Assembly: GCA_963800285.1 (NCBI GenBank)
Contig: CAWDAL010000030.1
Coordinates: 186,001 to 250,000, forward strand
Source of the DNA: DASUPK01 sp963800285
Lineage (GTDB): Bacteria > Actinomycetota > Thermoleophilia > Solirubrobacterales > 70-9
DNA length: 64,000 bases
Direction: 5' to 3'
Shown: positions 9,557 through 17,523 of the stretch, piece after piece
How the letters are laid out: every line of letters begins with the position of its first letter
Numbering within the stretch: the stretch's first letter is position 1
Position numbers and translations under genes: made by a program
Notes under the pieces: generated by a model
What the model was told of the DNA's origin: nothing
Database searches by the model: none
Seen by the model: only the letters and a program-made list of their open reading frames with translations

Positions 9557-9696
9557 TCCCCGAAAGATCCTCGGCCCGACTCGCGTCCGTGCGCGCCGCT
9601 CCGGGTCTCCGCCCGGGGAACCATATGGTGACGCGGTCGACCCAACAATCGGGGAAGCTGCTGAAGAGCTCTCAGTGGTGACCACCTAGGCCGCCA

Positions 9697-9713
9697 TCAT
9701 CACGTTCGGGTGA
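9697..9713. promoter_or_regulatory. 17-bp dyad, copy 4
   Basis: TCATCACGTTCGGGTGA lies between the divergent LuxR regulator and ClC transporter genes. An alternative dyad within it is ATCAC-N5-GGTGAT. The position would allow autoregulation plus control of the chloride transporter. Confidence 0.6.
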
Positions 9714-9780
9714 TGTCGAGAGCCCCCCGGGATGATTGGATCGTCGGCGGTGGAGACGGAAATGCGCCACCCCCGCTCCA

Positions 9781-11139
9781 ATGGCTGAGGCACCCGCTCC
9801 CCAAGACCCCGCTTCGACGCTCCGCAGCAGAGCGTTCGTCGCCGTGCTCCTGCTCGCCTCCGTAATCGGCGTGATCGCCTCACTTGCGGCGTGGTGCTTC
9901 CTGGAGTTGATCTTCTACATCCAGCGGTGGGTCTTCACGGACATCCCGCATGACCTCGGCTATGACCACGGCGCCCCGCTGTGGTGGTACCTGCCGGTGC
10001 TCGCGGTCGCCGGCGTCTTGGCTGCGTTCGCCATCGTCCGGCTCCCGGGTAACGGTGGTCACGTCCCCGCGGAAGGTCTCAAGGCCTCGCCGACCATGCC
10101 GGTCGATCTCCCAGGGGTCCTGCTTGCGGCCGTCGCCTCCATCGGCCTCGGCCTCGTGGTGGGTCCCGAGGCGCCCCTGATCGCACTCGGCGGGGGACTC
10201 GGCTTCCTTGCGATCAGATCGATCCGCCCCGATGCGCCTCCCGAGCTCGGCATCCTGCTCGCCACCTCCGGCACGTTCGCGGCGGTGTCGTTCCTGTTCG
10301 GATCGCCCATCATCGCGGCGGTGATCCTGATCGAGGCTGCGGGCCTCGGCGGGTCGCGGATGCCGCTCGTGTTGATCCCGGGCCTGCTGGCGGCGGGGAT
10401 CGGGTCCCTGGTCTCGATCGGAATGGGATCGCTTACCGGCCTCAGCATGAGCGACATCTCGCTCAGCCCCCTGAACCTGCCGGACTTCGCGCGACCCGAT
10501 TTCGTCGACTTCCTCTGGACGATCCCGCTGGCGGCCGCGATCGCTGTGGGCACCTACGTGATCTTCCGGCTCGGCCGACTGGCCCAGCGTGTCGCCACCC
10601 CGCGGCCGTTCGTCATCCTCCCCATCGTCGGGCTGCTCGTCGCCGGGCTCGGCATCGCCTTCTCCCAGACCACCGACCATGGCGTCAACCAGGTCCTGTT
10701 CTCGGGACAGGACGCGATCGGGCCGCTGGTCGCGAACCCCGCTGCCTGGTCCACGTCAGCCCTCGCCCTGGTCATCGCCTTCAAGGGCATCGCCTACGGA
10801 CTCTCGGTCGGCACCTTCCGCGGCGGCCCGACCTTCCCGGCGATGTTCCTCGGAGCGGCGGCGGGCCTGCTCGCGGCCAAGCTGCCGGGGTTCGCCCTGA
10901 CGCCCGCCGTCGCGGTCGGGCTGGGCGCCGCGGTCGTAGCCGTCCTGAGATTGCCGCTGTCGGCTGTCGTCCTGGCCACGCTCTTCACGGTCCATACGGG
11001 GCTGGGCTCGGGGCCCCTGATCATCCTTGGAGTCGTCGTGGCCTACCTCGTCGTTCAGGCCCTCCCGGGCGACGGCGCCGACGAGGCTCCCACCGGGGAC
11101 GGCCCGGGCGCGCATCCGGCCGCGGCGACGGCCGGCTGA
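9781..11139 (+). CDS. ClC-family chloride channel or H+/Cl- antiporter
   Basis: About 450 residues with the ClC repeat architecture. Chloride-path motifs are G-N-G-G-H-V-P at the first filter site, GPEAP carrying the external gating glutamate, and GTFRGGPTFPAM at the third. With the gating Glu present, proton-coupled exchange is possible. Exchangers of this kind support decarboxylase-based acid resistance in enteric bacteria. ATG at 9781 is preferred, though its ribosome site is poor; TTG at 9736 is an alternative. It heads a probable operon with two downstream genes. Confidence 0.9.
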   Translation: MAEAPAPQDPASTLRSRAFVAVLLLASVIGVIASLAAWCFLELIFYIQRWVFTDIPHDLGYDHGAPLWWYLPVLAVAGVLAAFAIVRLPGNGGHVPAEGLKASPTMPVDLPGVLLAAVASIGLGLVVGPEAPLIALGGGLGFLAIRSIRPDAPPELGILLATSGTFAAVSFLFGSPIIAAVILIEAAGLGGSRMPLVLIPGLLAAGIGSLVSIGMGSLTGLSMSDISLSPLNLPDFARPDFVDFLWTIPLAAAIAVGTYVIFRLGRLAQRVATPRPFVILPIVGLLVAGLGIAFSQTTDHGVNQVLFSGQDAIGPLVANPAAWSTSALALVIAFKGIAYGLSVGTFRGGPTFPAMFLGAAAGLLAAKLPGFALTPAVAVGLGAAVVAVLRLPLSAVVLATLFTVHTGLGSGPLIILGVVVAYLVVQALPGDGADEAPTGDGPGAHPAAATAG

Positions 11140-11146
11140 GGCGGTC

Positions 11147-11245
11147 ATGCCGCTTCGGCCACAATTCCCCGGCAGGCTCGATGACCTGAGCGCCCACCTC
11201 CGGGTGAGCCGGGCCGACATCGCCCGGATCGAGGGGAAGCGGTAG
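11147..11245 (+). CDS. small ORF, 32 aa
   Basis: It begins 7 bp after the ClC stop and ends 2 bp before the next start, filling the gap exactly in the same direction. The peptide is basic and amphipathic, ending in a helix-like DLSAHLRVSRADIARIEGKR. No family is recognised. It could be a real small protein or a chance frame in a coupled operon. Confidence 0.3.
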   Translation: MPLRPQFPGRLDDLSAHLRVSRADIARIEGKR

Positions 11246-11247
11246 CC

Positions 11248-11943
11248 GTGGACACCATCGTCTTCTGGGCGTTCACCGCGGCGTTCAACCCCACCCTGCT
11301 GGGCGCAACCACGGTGATGCTGCTGCTGGAGCATCCGAAGCGGTTGCTGCTCGGATACCTGTGCGGCGCGACGATGACCAGCGTGACGCTGGGCCTCGTG
11401 ATCGTGTTCGCGGTCGACGGGTCATCCGGCGCCACCAGCGCGGGGCAGTCGACCGTCAGCCCGGCAACCGATCTGACTCTTGGTGGCCTGCTGCTGCTCG
11501 TGGCCTACGTGATCCGCCCCAGCCGCGTTCCGAAGGAGACCGGCCGCCTGGCGGAGCGCCGACGCCGGCGCGAGGAGAAGAAGAGCGAGAAGGGAGTCCC
11601 TAAATGGCAGCAGAAGCTCAGCCAGGGGACCGCGCGAACGACGTTCGTGATCGGGGCCCTGCTGACCCTGCCCGGCGCCTCCTACCTGATCGGCCTCGGG
11701 CACATCGCGGACAAGGAGGCGAGCGTCGCCGCGACCGTCGCGATGATCATCGGATTCAACGTGATCATGCTGATGCTGCTCGAGCTTCCGCTGCTCGCAT
11801 ACACGTTCGCACCGGACTGGACTCCTGACGCGGTCGCCCGATTCAAGGCCTGGTTCAACAGAAGTGCCAAGCTCATCGGCTTCCGGGGGGCGCTCATCGT
11901 CGGGGCACTGCTGATCATCAAGGGCGTGATCGAGCTGCTCTGA
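11248..11943 (+). CDS. GAP-family (Sap-like) membrane protein
   Basis: A 231-residue protein with about six helices and a charged central loop rich in Arg, Glu and Lys (residues 88-125). It resembles the GAP/sulfolipid-1-addressing protein family, whose mycobacterial members act in glycolipid export; the substrate here is unknown. The second residue block FNPTLLGA is typical of this family's N-terminus. GTG start follows GAGGGG. It lies downstream of ClC in the same direction and overlaps the opposing PAP2 gene tail-to-tail by 26 bp. Confidence 0.75.
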   Translation: MDTIVFWAFTAAFNPTLLGATTVMLLLEHPKRLLLGYLCGATMTSVTLGLVIVFAVDGSSGATSAGQSTVSPATDLTLGGLLLLVAYVIRPSRVPKETGRLAERRRRREEKKSEKGVPKWQQKLSQGTARTTFVIGALLTLPGASYLIGLGHIADKEASVAATVAMIIGFNVIMLMLLELPLLAYTFAPDWTPDAVARFKAWFNRSAKLIGFRGALIVGALLIIKGVIELL

Positions 11944-12511
11944 GCCCCGGCCCCAGGGCTCTTCCGGTGGCCTCGGCCACACCGACGCCGCACAGCGCAC
12001 CTGCGATCACATCCACCGGGTAGTGCACGCCCGTGTGGATACGCGAGTAGCCAACCAGGGCGGCGAGAGCCAGGAGCGGCGGAGCCGTCGCCGGCAACAC
12101 CTCCCCCGCTCCCGTCGCGAACGCGAACGCCGCCGCCGTGTGCCCGGATGGGAAGGACCGGGAGCGGGGCATCCTGACTCTGCGGGCCCGGTGAACGCCG
12201 GCCGCCCCGCGATCGGGACGCCGGCGGCGCGACAGTGGCTTGAGGACGATGTTCACGATCGCGGCTGTGACCGCGACTGACGCCATGCCCCGGACGGCGG
12301 CACGCCGGCCTGCCGGCCCTCCCGCGAGGGCGAGGACGCCCGCGGCGCCAAGCGAGAGCTTCGAATAGTCCGCCGCCCTCGAGATCGTGCGCATGGCCTG
12401 ATCGAGCTTCGGGCTCGACGTCCCGGCGATCGCGTCGTAGGCGGCGCGATCCAGGCGATCGACCTCGGCGATGCGGCCCCTCATCCCACCGTCAGCGTTC
12501 GGTCGGCGCAT
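11918..12511 (-). CDS. PAP2-family membrane phosphatase
   Basis: A phosphatidic acid or undecaprenyl-pyrophosphate phosphatase-like enzyme of 197 residues. The three catalytic motifs are in order: an RRRRP segment, PSGHT, and SRIHTGVHYPVD, which contains the catalytic His. Transmembrane helices surround them. It overlaps the upstream diacylglycerol kinase gene by 20 bp, so both are probably translated from one message. Together they suggest turnover of a lipid phosphate. Confidence 0.9.
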   Translation of the reverse strand: MRRPNADGGMRGRIAEVDRLDRAAYDAIAGTSSPKLDQAMRTISRAADYSKLSLGAAGVLALAGGPAGRRAAVRGMASVAVTAAIVNIVLKPLSRRRRPDRGAAGVHRARRVRMPRSRSFPSGHTAAAFAFATGAGEVLPATAPPLLALAALVGYSRIHTGVHYPVDVIAGALCGVGVAEATGRALGPGLRAARSRP

Positions 12512-13787
12512 GACCGGTCGCGATGCCTGCGAGCGCCCTGACTCCGGCCCATAGTCCCTCCGGGATCGCGGCCGAGGGTGAGGCGGCGGGATGCGCCCGG
12601 GAGATTCGGACGCGCAGGGCGCCAGGCCTGATGCGAAACCGCAGGGGCGGGGCGAGCGTCACCGCCTCGCCATCGATGCCCGCGGGAACCGCGCGGTCCG
12701 CCTCGACCTCGAACTCCATCGCCGACCATTCTCTCCAGGGACGCTGAGCGAGGCGACCCGGCGCTCCCCCAGGGGGTGCCGACGCCACCGTAATCCCGAG
12801 AACGCCGTCATCGAGCCGCGGGCGGGTCCCGGAGCCGATCGCCGTGCCGAGCCGGTAGCGATTGTTGGAAATCAGGAGCGCCGCGCCGGATTGGTGTTCA
12901 TGCCCCCCCGGCCCCCGCCACGCCAGATCGAGGCCATTGCCGTCCGGACCGACGACGTCCGGCACCGTGTCGAGCAACGTGCGCAGCTTGGCCTCGCGGT
13001 AGCCGGGCCTCTGCACGGCCTCGGCATAGAGACCGATCGAGACGTTGTTGACGAAGATGCGGTCATTGACCTCGGCCAGATCGACCCGCCGCTCGCCGCC
13101 GTCCACGAACGCGTCGAGGGCGCCGACGACGTCGTCGCGGTCCACCCCCAGGTCGAGCGCCAGATGGTTCCGCGTGCCCGCCGGCACGCACGCATAGGGG
13201 AGGTTCTTCTCGGCTGCGATCTCAGCGACCACCGCCTGGGATCCATCTCCGCCGGCCATCGCAAGCCCGTCGGCACCCCCTTCGACGGCAGCGCGCGCCA
13301 GCTCGGCGAGATCGGCGCCCGGAGTCAGCTCGATGGGCTCGATGCCGCGGGCCCTGGCCTCCTCGGCCAGCGAGAAGCGCTCCGCCTTTCCGCCGCCCGA
13401 CTTGGGGTTGTAGATCAGGACCGCTCGCTCGGGAGCGGCCGCCCGTGGGAGGGCGACCCTGATCCGGAACGCCGCCCGGGCCGCGGAGAACATGGCGACC
13501 ATCCCGATCGAGAACAGGACAGCCTCGGCCAGGTGATCGCCCTTGGCGAGCAGCAGGATCACGATCGCGGCCAGCGAGAGCGCTGCTGCAGCGATCCCCG
13601 CGAGACGCGCAGCGCCTCGCCGAAGCAGCCCGTACCAGGCAGCAGTGGCGGCCAGCAGCACCCCGGCCAGCACGATCAACCCAAGTGGGAACTGCGCGAA
13701 GGCGACGTAGACGCCGAGGGCCAGGACTGCGGGCGCCAAGGCCAGGGCGCAGGCCGCCGCCGCGCGCTGGCCGGTGCTCGGAGACAT
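12492..13787 (-). CDS. diacylglycerol kinase-family lipid kinase
   Basis: A protein of 431 residues. About 100 N-terminal residues form membrane helices, followed by a DAGK catalytic domain with NPKSGGGKAE (about residue 127) and the nucleotide-binding AGGDGSQAVVA. It resembles YegS/DgkB-type kinases phosphorylating diacylglycerol or related lipids. The N-terminal membrane module is an addition to the soluble kinases. It is immediately upstream of and overlapping the PAP2 phosphatase gene, giving a kinase-phosphatase pair. Confidence 0.88.
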   Translation of the reverse strand: MSPSTGQRAAAACALALAPAVLALGVYVAFAQFPLGLIVLAGVLLAATAAWYGLLRRGAARLAGIAAAALSLAAIVILLLAKGDHLAEAVLFSIGMVAMFSAARAAFRIRVALPRAAAPERAVLIYNPKSGGGKAERFSLAEEARARGIEPIELTPGADLAELARAAVEGGADGLAMAGGDGSQAVVAEIAAEKNLPYACVPAGTRNHLALDLGVDRDDVVGALDAFVDGGERRVDLAEVNDRIFVNNVSIGLYAEAVQRPGYREAKLRTLLDTVPDVVGPDGNGLDLAWRGPGGHEHQSGAALLISNNRYRLGTAIGSGTRPRLDDGVLGITVASAPPGGAPGRLAQRPWREWSAMEFEVEADRAVPAGIDGEAVTLAPPLRFRIRPGALRVRISRAHPAASPSAAIPEGLWAGVRALAGIATGHAPTER

Positions 13788-13811
13788 CTCGATTCCGGGC
13801 GCGCCCGAAGC

Positions 13812-14315
13812 TCAGGCCTGTGCCGCGGCCTCGGCGCCTGCGGCAACCAGGTCGGCCGGGTGAACCCAGGCGTCGACCAGGCTCTGACCGCCGGCGCGTG
13901 CGATTGCGTCCCTCAGCGGTATCGCCCAGCGATGCTCGAGCAGCGCGATGCCCGCTGAGCTTCCCGGAGGGATCGCATCGGCCAGATACCAGACCTCGTC
14001 CGGGTCGATGACGCCGCCTCTCTCCTCGACCGCCGCCGCGCCCAGCGCGGCGCCAGCCTCCGCCCCCTCCTCGCCGGCCGCTCCCACTCCCAGCAGAGCG
14101 CCCGCGAGAGCGCCGAAGGCCTCCGCCTCCTCCTCTGGGAGGTCACTGTGCTCGACCGTCTCGACGCTTCCGTCCTCGCCCCTCGCGACGAAGATGAGGT
14201 CGACCAGCCGGACGATGTCGTGCTCCCTCAGGCGGCGCAGCTCGGCGAGAATCTCGCCCGAGAACTTCCCGTCCTCGAAACCAACCACAAGTACCTGAAC
14301 CGGACCGAATTCCAT
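13812..14315 (-). CDS. DUF1269/DUF6325-like protein
   Basis: A 167-residue protein starting PVQVLVVGFEDGKFSGEIL, as in the DUF1269/DUF6325 group, with an Ala/Gly-rich middle and a C-terminal helical segment (AIPLRDAIARAGG). The group is often found with SHOCT proteins; its role is unknown. Start and stop overlap with the SHOCT gene as TGATG, so the two are coupled. Confidence 0.75.
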   Translation of the reverse strand: MEFGPVQVLVVGFEDGKFSGEILAELRRLREHDIVRLVDLIFVARGEDGSVETVEHSDLPEEEAEAFGALAGALLGVGAAGEEGAEAGAALGAAAVEERGGVIDPDEVWYLADAIPPGSSAGIALLEHRWAIPLRDAIARAGGQSLVDAWVHPADLVAAGAEAAAQA

Positions 14316-14590
14316 CAGATCAGCTTCTCCTTCTCAGCCTCGAACTGCTCGTCGGTCAATACGCCCGAGTCATGCAGCTCACCGAGCTTCTTGAGCGCAT
14401 CCAGTCGATCGATCTCGGACATCCCCCCTCCGCCCGCCGGCGCCGCCGCGGCCTGCTGGCTCTGGCCGATCTCGGCGTCCTGCTGGGCTTCGTGCTCCTG
14501 AGCCTCTGCACGTCGCTTGCCGACGGCGTATCCGGCGCCGCCGACCATCGCGGCGCGAAGCAAAGGCCTTCTTCTTCCGATCAGCGGCAT
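14315..14590 (-). CDS. SHOCT-domain small protein
   Basis: A 91-residue protein. The basic N-terminus (residues 1-25) may associate with membrane, the middle is Gln/Glu/Ala-rich, and the C-terminal SHOCT motif is LKKLGELHDSGVLTDEQFEA. SHOCT domains are short oligomerisation modules. It is paralogous to the protein at 16933-17220. A 17-bp dyad lies 60 bp upstream of the start. Confidence 0.85.
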   Translation of the reverse strand: MPLIGRRRPLLRAAMVGGAGYAVGKRRAEAQEHEAQQDAEIGQSQQAAAAPAGGGGMSEIDRLDALKKLGELHDSGVLTDEQFEAEKEKLI

Positions 14591-14650
14591 CGCGAATCCT
14601 TTCTGTGGTGACCGTGACTCGAATCGAATCGGACGAGCGGGTCCGACGCA

Positions 14651-14667
14651 TCACTCATTCCGGGTGA
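14651..14667. promoter_or_regulatory. 17-bp dyad, copy 5
   Basis: TCACTCATTCCGGGTGA lies 60 bp upstream of the SHOCT/DUF6325 operon. The right half is a perfect CGGGTGA; the left half has one change. Confidence 0.6.
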
Positions 14668-14686
14668 AATCGCCGGCGGTCCTCCG

Positions 14687-15136
14687 TCAGCCCAGAGCCC
14701 CGCTGATCTCCCCGATCGCCTCCTTCTCATCGTCGCTGACGCGGTCGCCGCTCAGGCCCATGAAGCCCTCCTTCCGAGCCTCCGCGACCCGCTGGGCCAG
14801 ACCGAGGATGAACTTCTTGTACTCATCGAGTTCCTCGGACGTGGCCTTGGACTTGAGCAGGGCCACGGCGTCGCTGATGTGCTTGAGGGAGGCCTCCTTG
14901 AGCTCCTCAGGCGTCTTGTAGCGCGTGTGATCCATCTCCGGCTTGGCCGTGACGAGGTCGTCGAGGAGCTCGCTCTCGCCGTGCTGCTTGCGGGCCTCGG
15001 TGTACGCCTTCGCCATCGAGAAGCTCTCGCGAATGGATCCACCCCGATCCGCCGCGATCACGATCAGCCCAGCGCTGGGTGGCCCCTCCAGCACGAGCTT
15101 CCATTCGTCTTCGGTGAAATCGGCCTTGCCGGTCAC
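14687..15136 (-). CDS. conserved hypothetical, 149 aa
   Basis: An acidic, helical soluble protein. It opens with FTEDEWKLVLEGPPSAG and ends with a repeated pattern VSDDEKEAIGEISGALG. I have the impression of a widespread bacterial family with this opening, but no name or function is recognised. ATG start. It is divergent from the UPF0104 gene, with a dyad between them, 62 bp from this start. Confidence 0.75.
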   Translation of the reverse strand: MTGKADFTEDEWKLVLEGPPSAGLIVIAADRGGSIRESFSMAKAYTEARKQHGESELLDDLVTAKPEMDHTRYKTPEELKEASLKHISDAVALLKSKATSEELDEYKKFILGLAQRVAEARKEGFMGLSGDRVSDDEKEAIGEISGALG

Positions 15137-15198
15137 GTCCGCCTCCTCTGTCTTGACAATGATGTGACTGAAGCATTACGCAGCGTCGAGCTCCGCCA

Positions 15199-15215
15199 TC
15201 ACCCCGATCGAATGA
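15199..15215. promoter_or_regulatory. 17-bp dyad, copy 6
   Basis: TCACCCCGATCGAATGA lies between divergent genes, 33 bp before the UPF0104 gene and 62 bp before the hypothetical gene. It is weaker than the others (three changes in the inner positions). Confidence 0.5.
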
Positions 15216-15248
15216 AGTGCGCGCCTGGCGCATGGGTAGGTTTGCCCG

Positions 15249-16331
15249 ATGAGAAGGAGATTCCGCGAGATGGCGCGGGACGAATCGCTGCTCGCGCGCC
15301 TGGCCCGGATCGCGGTCTGGGTCGTGGGCCTCGCGCTCCTGATCGTCGTGCTCGACCTGCTCGGCATCCCGGTGTCGGACTGGATTCGCGATCTGTTCAA
15401 GAAGATCCGCGAAATCCCGGCGTGGGCGGTGCTCGGCGGCATCGTCCTGCAGAGCCTTCAGACCACCCTCGCCGCAGTCGCCTGGCTGTCGATCCTGCGC
15501 GCCGCCTATCCACGCGCGGGCGTCACCTTCCGGCTGGTTCTGGCTTCCTACGCGGTTGCGGTCGCGATGAACAGCTTCCTCCCGGCCAACATCGGCACCT
15601 GGGTGATGCTGATCATGTTCACGAGCGTGATCGCCGGGGCGACGTTCGCGGCGATGCTCTCGGGGATCGCCGTCCAGAAGATCCCCTTCTCGATCTTCAA
15701 CATCGCCGTCTACCTGTACCTCTTTCTTTCCGTCGCGGGTTCGTTCTCGATCAAGCTCGGTGGCCTTGCGGACCACCGGGCGCTCGCGGTCGCGATCGCC
15801 GGGGGATTCGTCTTCCTCGCGATCCTCGCGACGCGGGTCTTTCGCAAACAGTGGTCGGCGCTGCGCGAGCAGCTGCTGGTGGGCGGAGCGATCCTGCGAT
15901 CGCCTCGCAAGACGATGATCGGGCTGGTGCTGCCGGAACTGGGCAGCTACCTGGCGCGGCTGGGGATCATCGCCGTGTTCCTGGGCGCGTACAGCATCCC
16001 GGTGACTTTCCACAACGTCGCGTCGGTCACGGCCTCGAACTCGATCTCGAACAGCGTCTCCCTCACCCCGGGCGGGGTGGGCGTCACCCAGGCCATGAAC
16101 AGCGCCGCGCTCAAGCAGTCGACCAGCGCCAGCAACGCGACGGCCTACTCGGCCTCGCAGCAGCTGATCACCTCGGCGTGGAACGTGGTCTTCGCGGTCG
16201 TCCTCGTCTCGTGGGTCTTCGGCTGGTCCGGCGGAAGGGACCTGGTGGCGAGCTCATATGCGCAGGCGAAGGTGAAGAGCGAGGAACTCAAGGAGAAACG
16301 GCGGGCCAAGCGCTCGACCGGGCGCGCCTAA
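15249..16331 (+). CDS. UPF0104 / lysylphosphatidylglycerol synthase TM-region family protein
   Basis: A 360-residue polytopic membrane protein with about eight helices. Family features are the AVAMNSFLPANIGTW segment and the LTPGGVGVTQA segment, the two re-entrant conserved stretches of the MprF/AglD-like flippase domain. No aminoacyl-transferase domain is attached. A role in lipid flipping or polyprenyl-linked transport is inferred from the family. It has a charged Lys/Glu tail. Confidence 0.82.
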   Translation: MRRRFREMARDESLLARLARIAVWVVGLALLIVVLDLLGIPVSDWIRDLFKKIREIPAWAVLGGIVLQSLQTTLAAVAWLSILRAAYPRAGVTFRLVLASYAVAVAMNSFLPANIGTWVMLIMFTSVIAGATFAAMLSGIAVQKIPFSIFNIAVYLYLFLSVAGSFSIKLGGLADHRALAVAIAGGFVFLAILATRVFRKQWSALREQLLVGGAILRSPRKTMIGLVLPELGSYLARLGIIAVFLGAYSIPVTFHNVASVTASNSISNSVSLTPGGVGVTQAMNSAALKQSTSASNATAYSASQQLITSAWNVVFAVVLVSWVFGWSGGRDLVASSYAQAKVKSEELKEKRRAKRSTGRA

Positions 16332-16340
16332 GGCCGCATA

Positions 16341-16357
16341 TCACCCGGATCGGGCGA
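16341..16357. promoter_or_regulatory. 17-bp dyad, copy 7
   Basis: TCACCCGGATCGGGCGA starts 10 bp after the UPF0104 stop and ends 105 bp before the second DUF7144 gene start. Only one outer position deviates from a full dyad. Confidence 0.65.
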
Positions 16358-16462
16358 TGTGACCGCAGGGTGTCGGTGGGAACTTGGTCGTCGAGGCGCG
16401 CATCGCTCGCCTCGCGACACGGTTGCCCACCGGGGCGGCCGGAAAGAGAGAGGAACAGGTAA

Positions 16463-16858
16463 ATGAGAGGTGCAGGCCGCGCCGTCTTCGTCGCGATCCT
16501 TCTGCTGATCGCGGGCACGCTCAACATCATCTACGGGATCGGCGCAATCAGCGACGCGAGCTTCTACGTCGACGACACGCGCCTGGTCCTGACGAATCTC
16601 CACACCATGGGCTGGGTGCTGGTGATCCTCGGAGTGATCCAGCTGACCGGCGGGTTCTCCCTGATGGCCGGCAACGTCTGGGGCCGGATCGTCGGGATCG
16701 TCGGCGGAAGCCTCGGAGCGATCGGGGCGCTCCTGGCAATGGGCGATCACCACCCGTTCTGGGAGCTTGGAATCTTCTTCCTCTGCGTCTGGATCGTCTA
16801 CGGAATCGCCGTTCTCGGTTCCGACGAACCGTCGCATACAGGGAGATCGGGAGTCTGA
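16463..16858 (+). CDS. DUF7144-family membrane protein
   Basis: A 131-residue protein with four helices. It contains GTLNIIYGIGAI, MGWVLVILGVIQLTGGFSLM and VYGIAVLGSDE, typical of the DUF7144 group. It has a ribosome site of GAGAGAGG type. It is paralogous in layout to the gene leading into glutamate decarboxylase (966-1406). It is followed 74 bp later by a SHOCT gene in the same direction. Confidence 0.85.
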   Translation: MRGAGRAVFVAILLLIAGTLNIIYGIGAISDASFYVDDTRLVLTNLHTMGWVLVILGVIQLTGGFSLMAGNVWGRIVGIVGGSLGAIGALLAMGDHHPFWELGIFFLCVWIVYGIAVLGSDEPSHTGRSGV

Positions 16859-16932
16859 CCGCGGGGGGAGCTCGGCCGGCTGATCGGCCGGGCTCCCACC
16901 CGCCCATATACATCCCCAAGAAAGGAATCGAG

Positions 16933-17220
16933 ATGGCATTGGGAAGAGACAGACGTCAGCGCAGACGGCGAGCAGCCGTCATCGGTGGGGCCGCCGTGGC
17001 GGCCAAGAAGCACCACGACGCCAAGGAATCGCAGAGGGAAGAGGAGGCCGCAGCGTCACAGCAGCCCGATCCCGGTCAGGCGGCGGAGCTCGCCCCGGCG
17101 GGCGGGTTGACCCCGGAGACGCTCGACCAGCTCAAGCAGGTGGGCGAGCTCCACGATCAGGGCGTCCTCTCGGACGAGGAGTTCGAGCGCGAGAAGGCGA
17201 AGCTGCTCGGTTCCGCCTGA
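16933..17220 (+). CDS. SHOCT-domain small protein (second copy)
   Basis: A 95-residue protein with a basic N-terminus (GRDRRQRRRRAAVIGGAAVA), an acidic/Gln-rich linker and a C-terminal SHOCT motif LKQVGELHDQGVLSDEEFER. The start ATG follows AAAGGA. It is homologous along its length to 14315-14590, implying duplication of a small membrane-associated stress module. Confidence 0.85.
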   Translation: MALGRDRRQRRRRAAVIGGAAVAAKKHHDAKESQREEEAAASQQPDPGQAAELAPAGGLTPETLDQLKQVGELHDQGVLSDEEFEREKAKLLGSA

Positions 17221-17229
17221 CCCTGGGTT

Positions 17230-17246
17230 TCACCCGCTCGGGGTGA
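17230..17246. promoter_or_regulatory. 17-bp dyad, copy 8 (with adjacent degenerate copy)
   Basis: TCACCCGCTCGGGGTGA lies 63 bp upstream of the small membrane gene at 17310. A degenerate second copy, TCACCCGGATGCGGTGG, follows at 17252-17268, giving a centre-to-centre spacing of 22 bp, two helical turns. Confidence 0.65.
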
Positions 17247-17309
17247 TGTGGTCACCCGGATGCGGTGGAACGCTGACTCGGCATCACCAACGAATCGGAG
17301 GTTCGCAAT

Positions 17310-17498
17310 ATGAGCACCATCGGATGGATCATCGCGGCAATCATCTGGATCGCGATTGCGTTTTGGCCGGCGAGGGTCGCCGCGCGGAAGGGACACAGCT
17401 TCTTCGGCTATTTCCTCTTCAGCCTGGTGTTCTTCCCCCTGGCGCTGATCGTGGCGTATATGTCGCAGGACCGCACCGCCGCGCCGACCCCGGCCTAG
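17310..17498 (+). CDS. small membrane protein, 62 aa
   Basis: Two hydrophobic helices (residues 3-21 and 31-51) are joined by a short basic turn (ARVAARKGHS), with a short polar tail. It resembles the many small actinobacterial membrane proteins with a W-x-x-x-A-x-x-KG turn; no function is known. ATG start. It lies directly under dyad copy 8. Confidence 0.65.
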   Translation: MSTIGWIIAAIIWIAIAFWPARVAARKGHSFFGYFLFSLVFFPLALIVAYMSQDRTAAPTPA

Positions 17499-17523
17499 CT
17501 CTCGGCGGGTCCGAAGCGGGCTG

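Noticed and set aside
12591..13958. Long plus-strand open frame over the diacylglycerol kinase gene
   Set aside because: High-GC shadow frame; Arg/Gly/Asp-rich product without family features, opposite a clear kinase gene.
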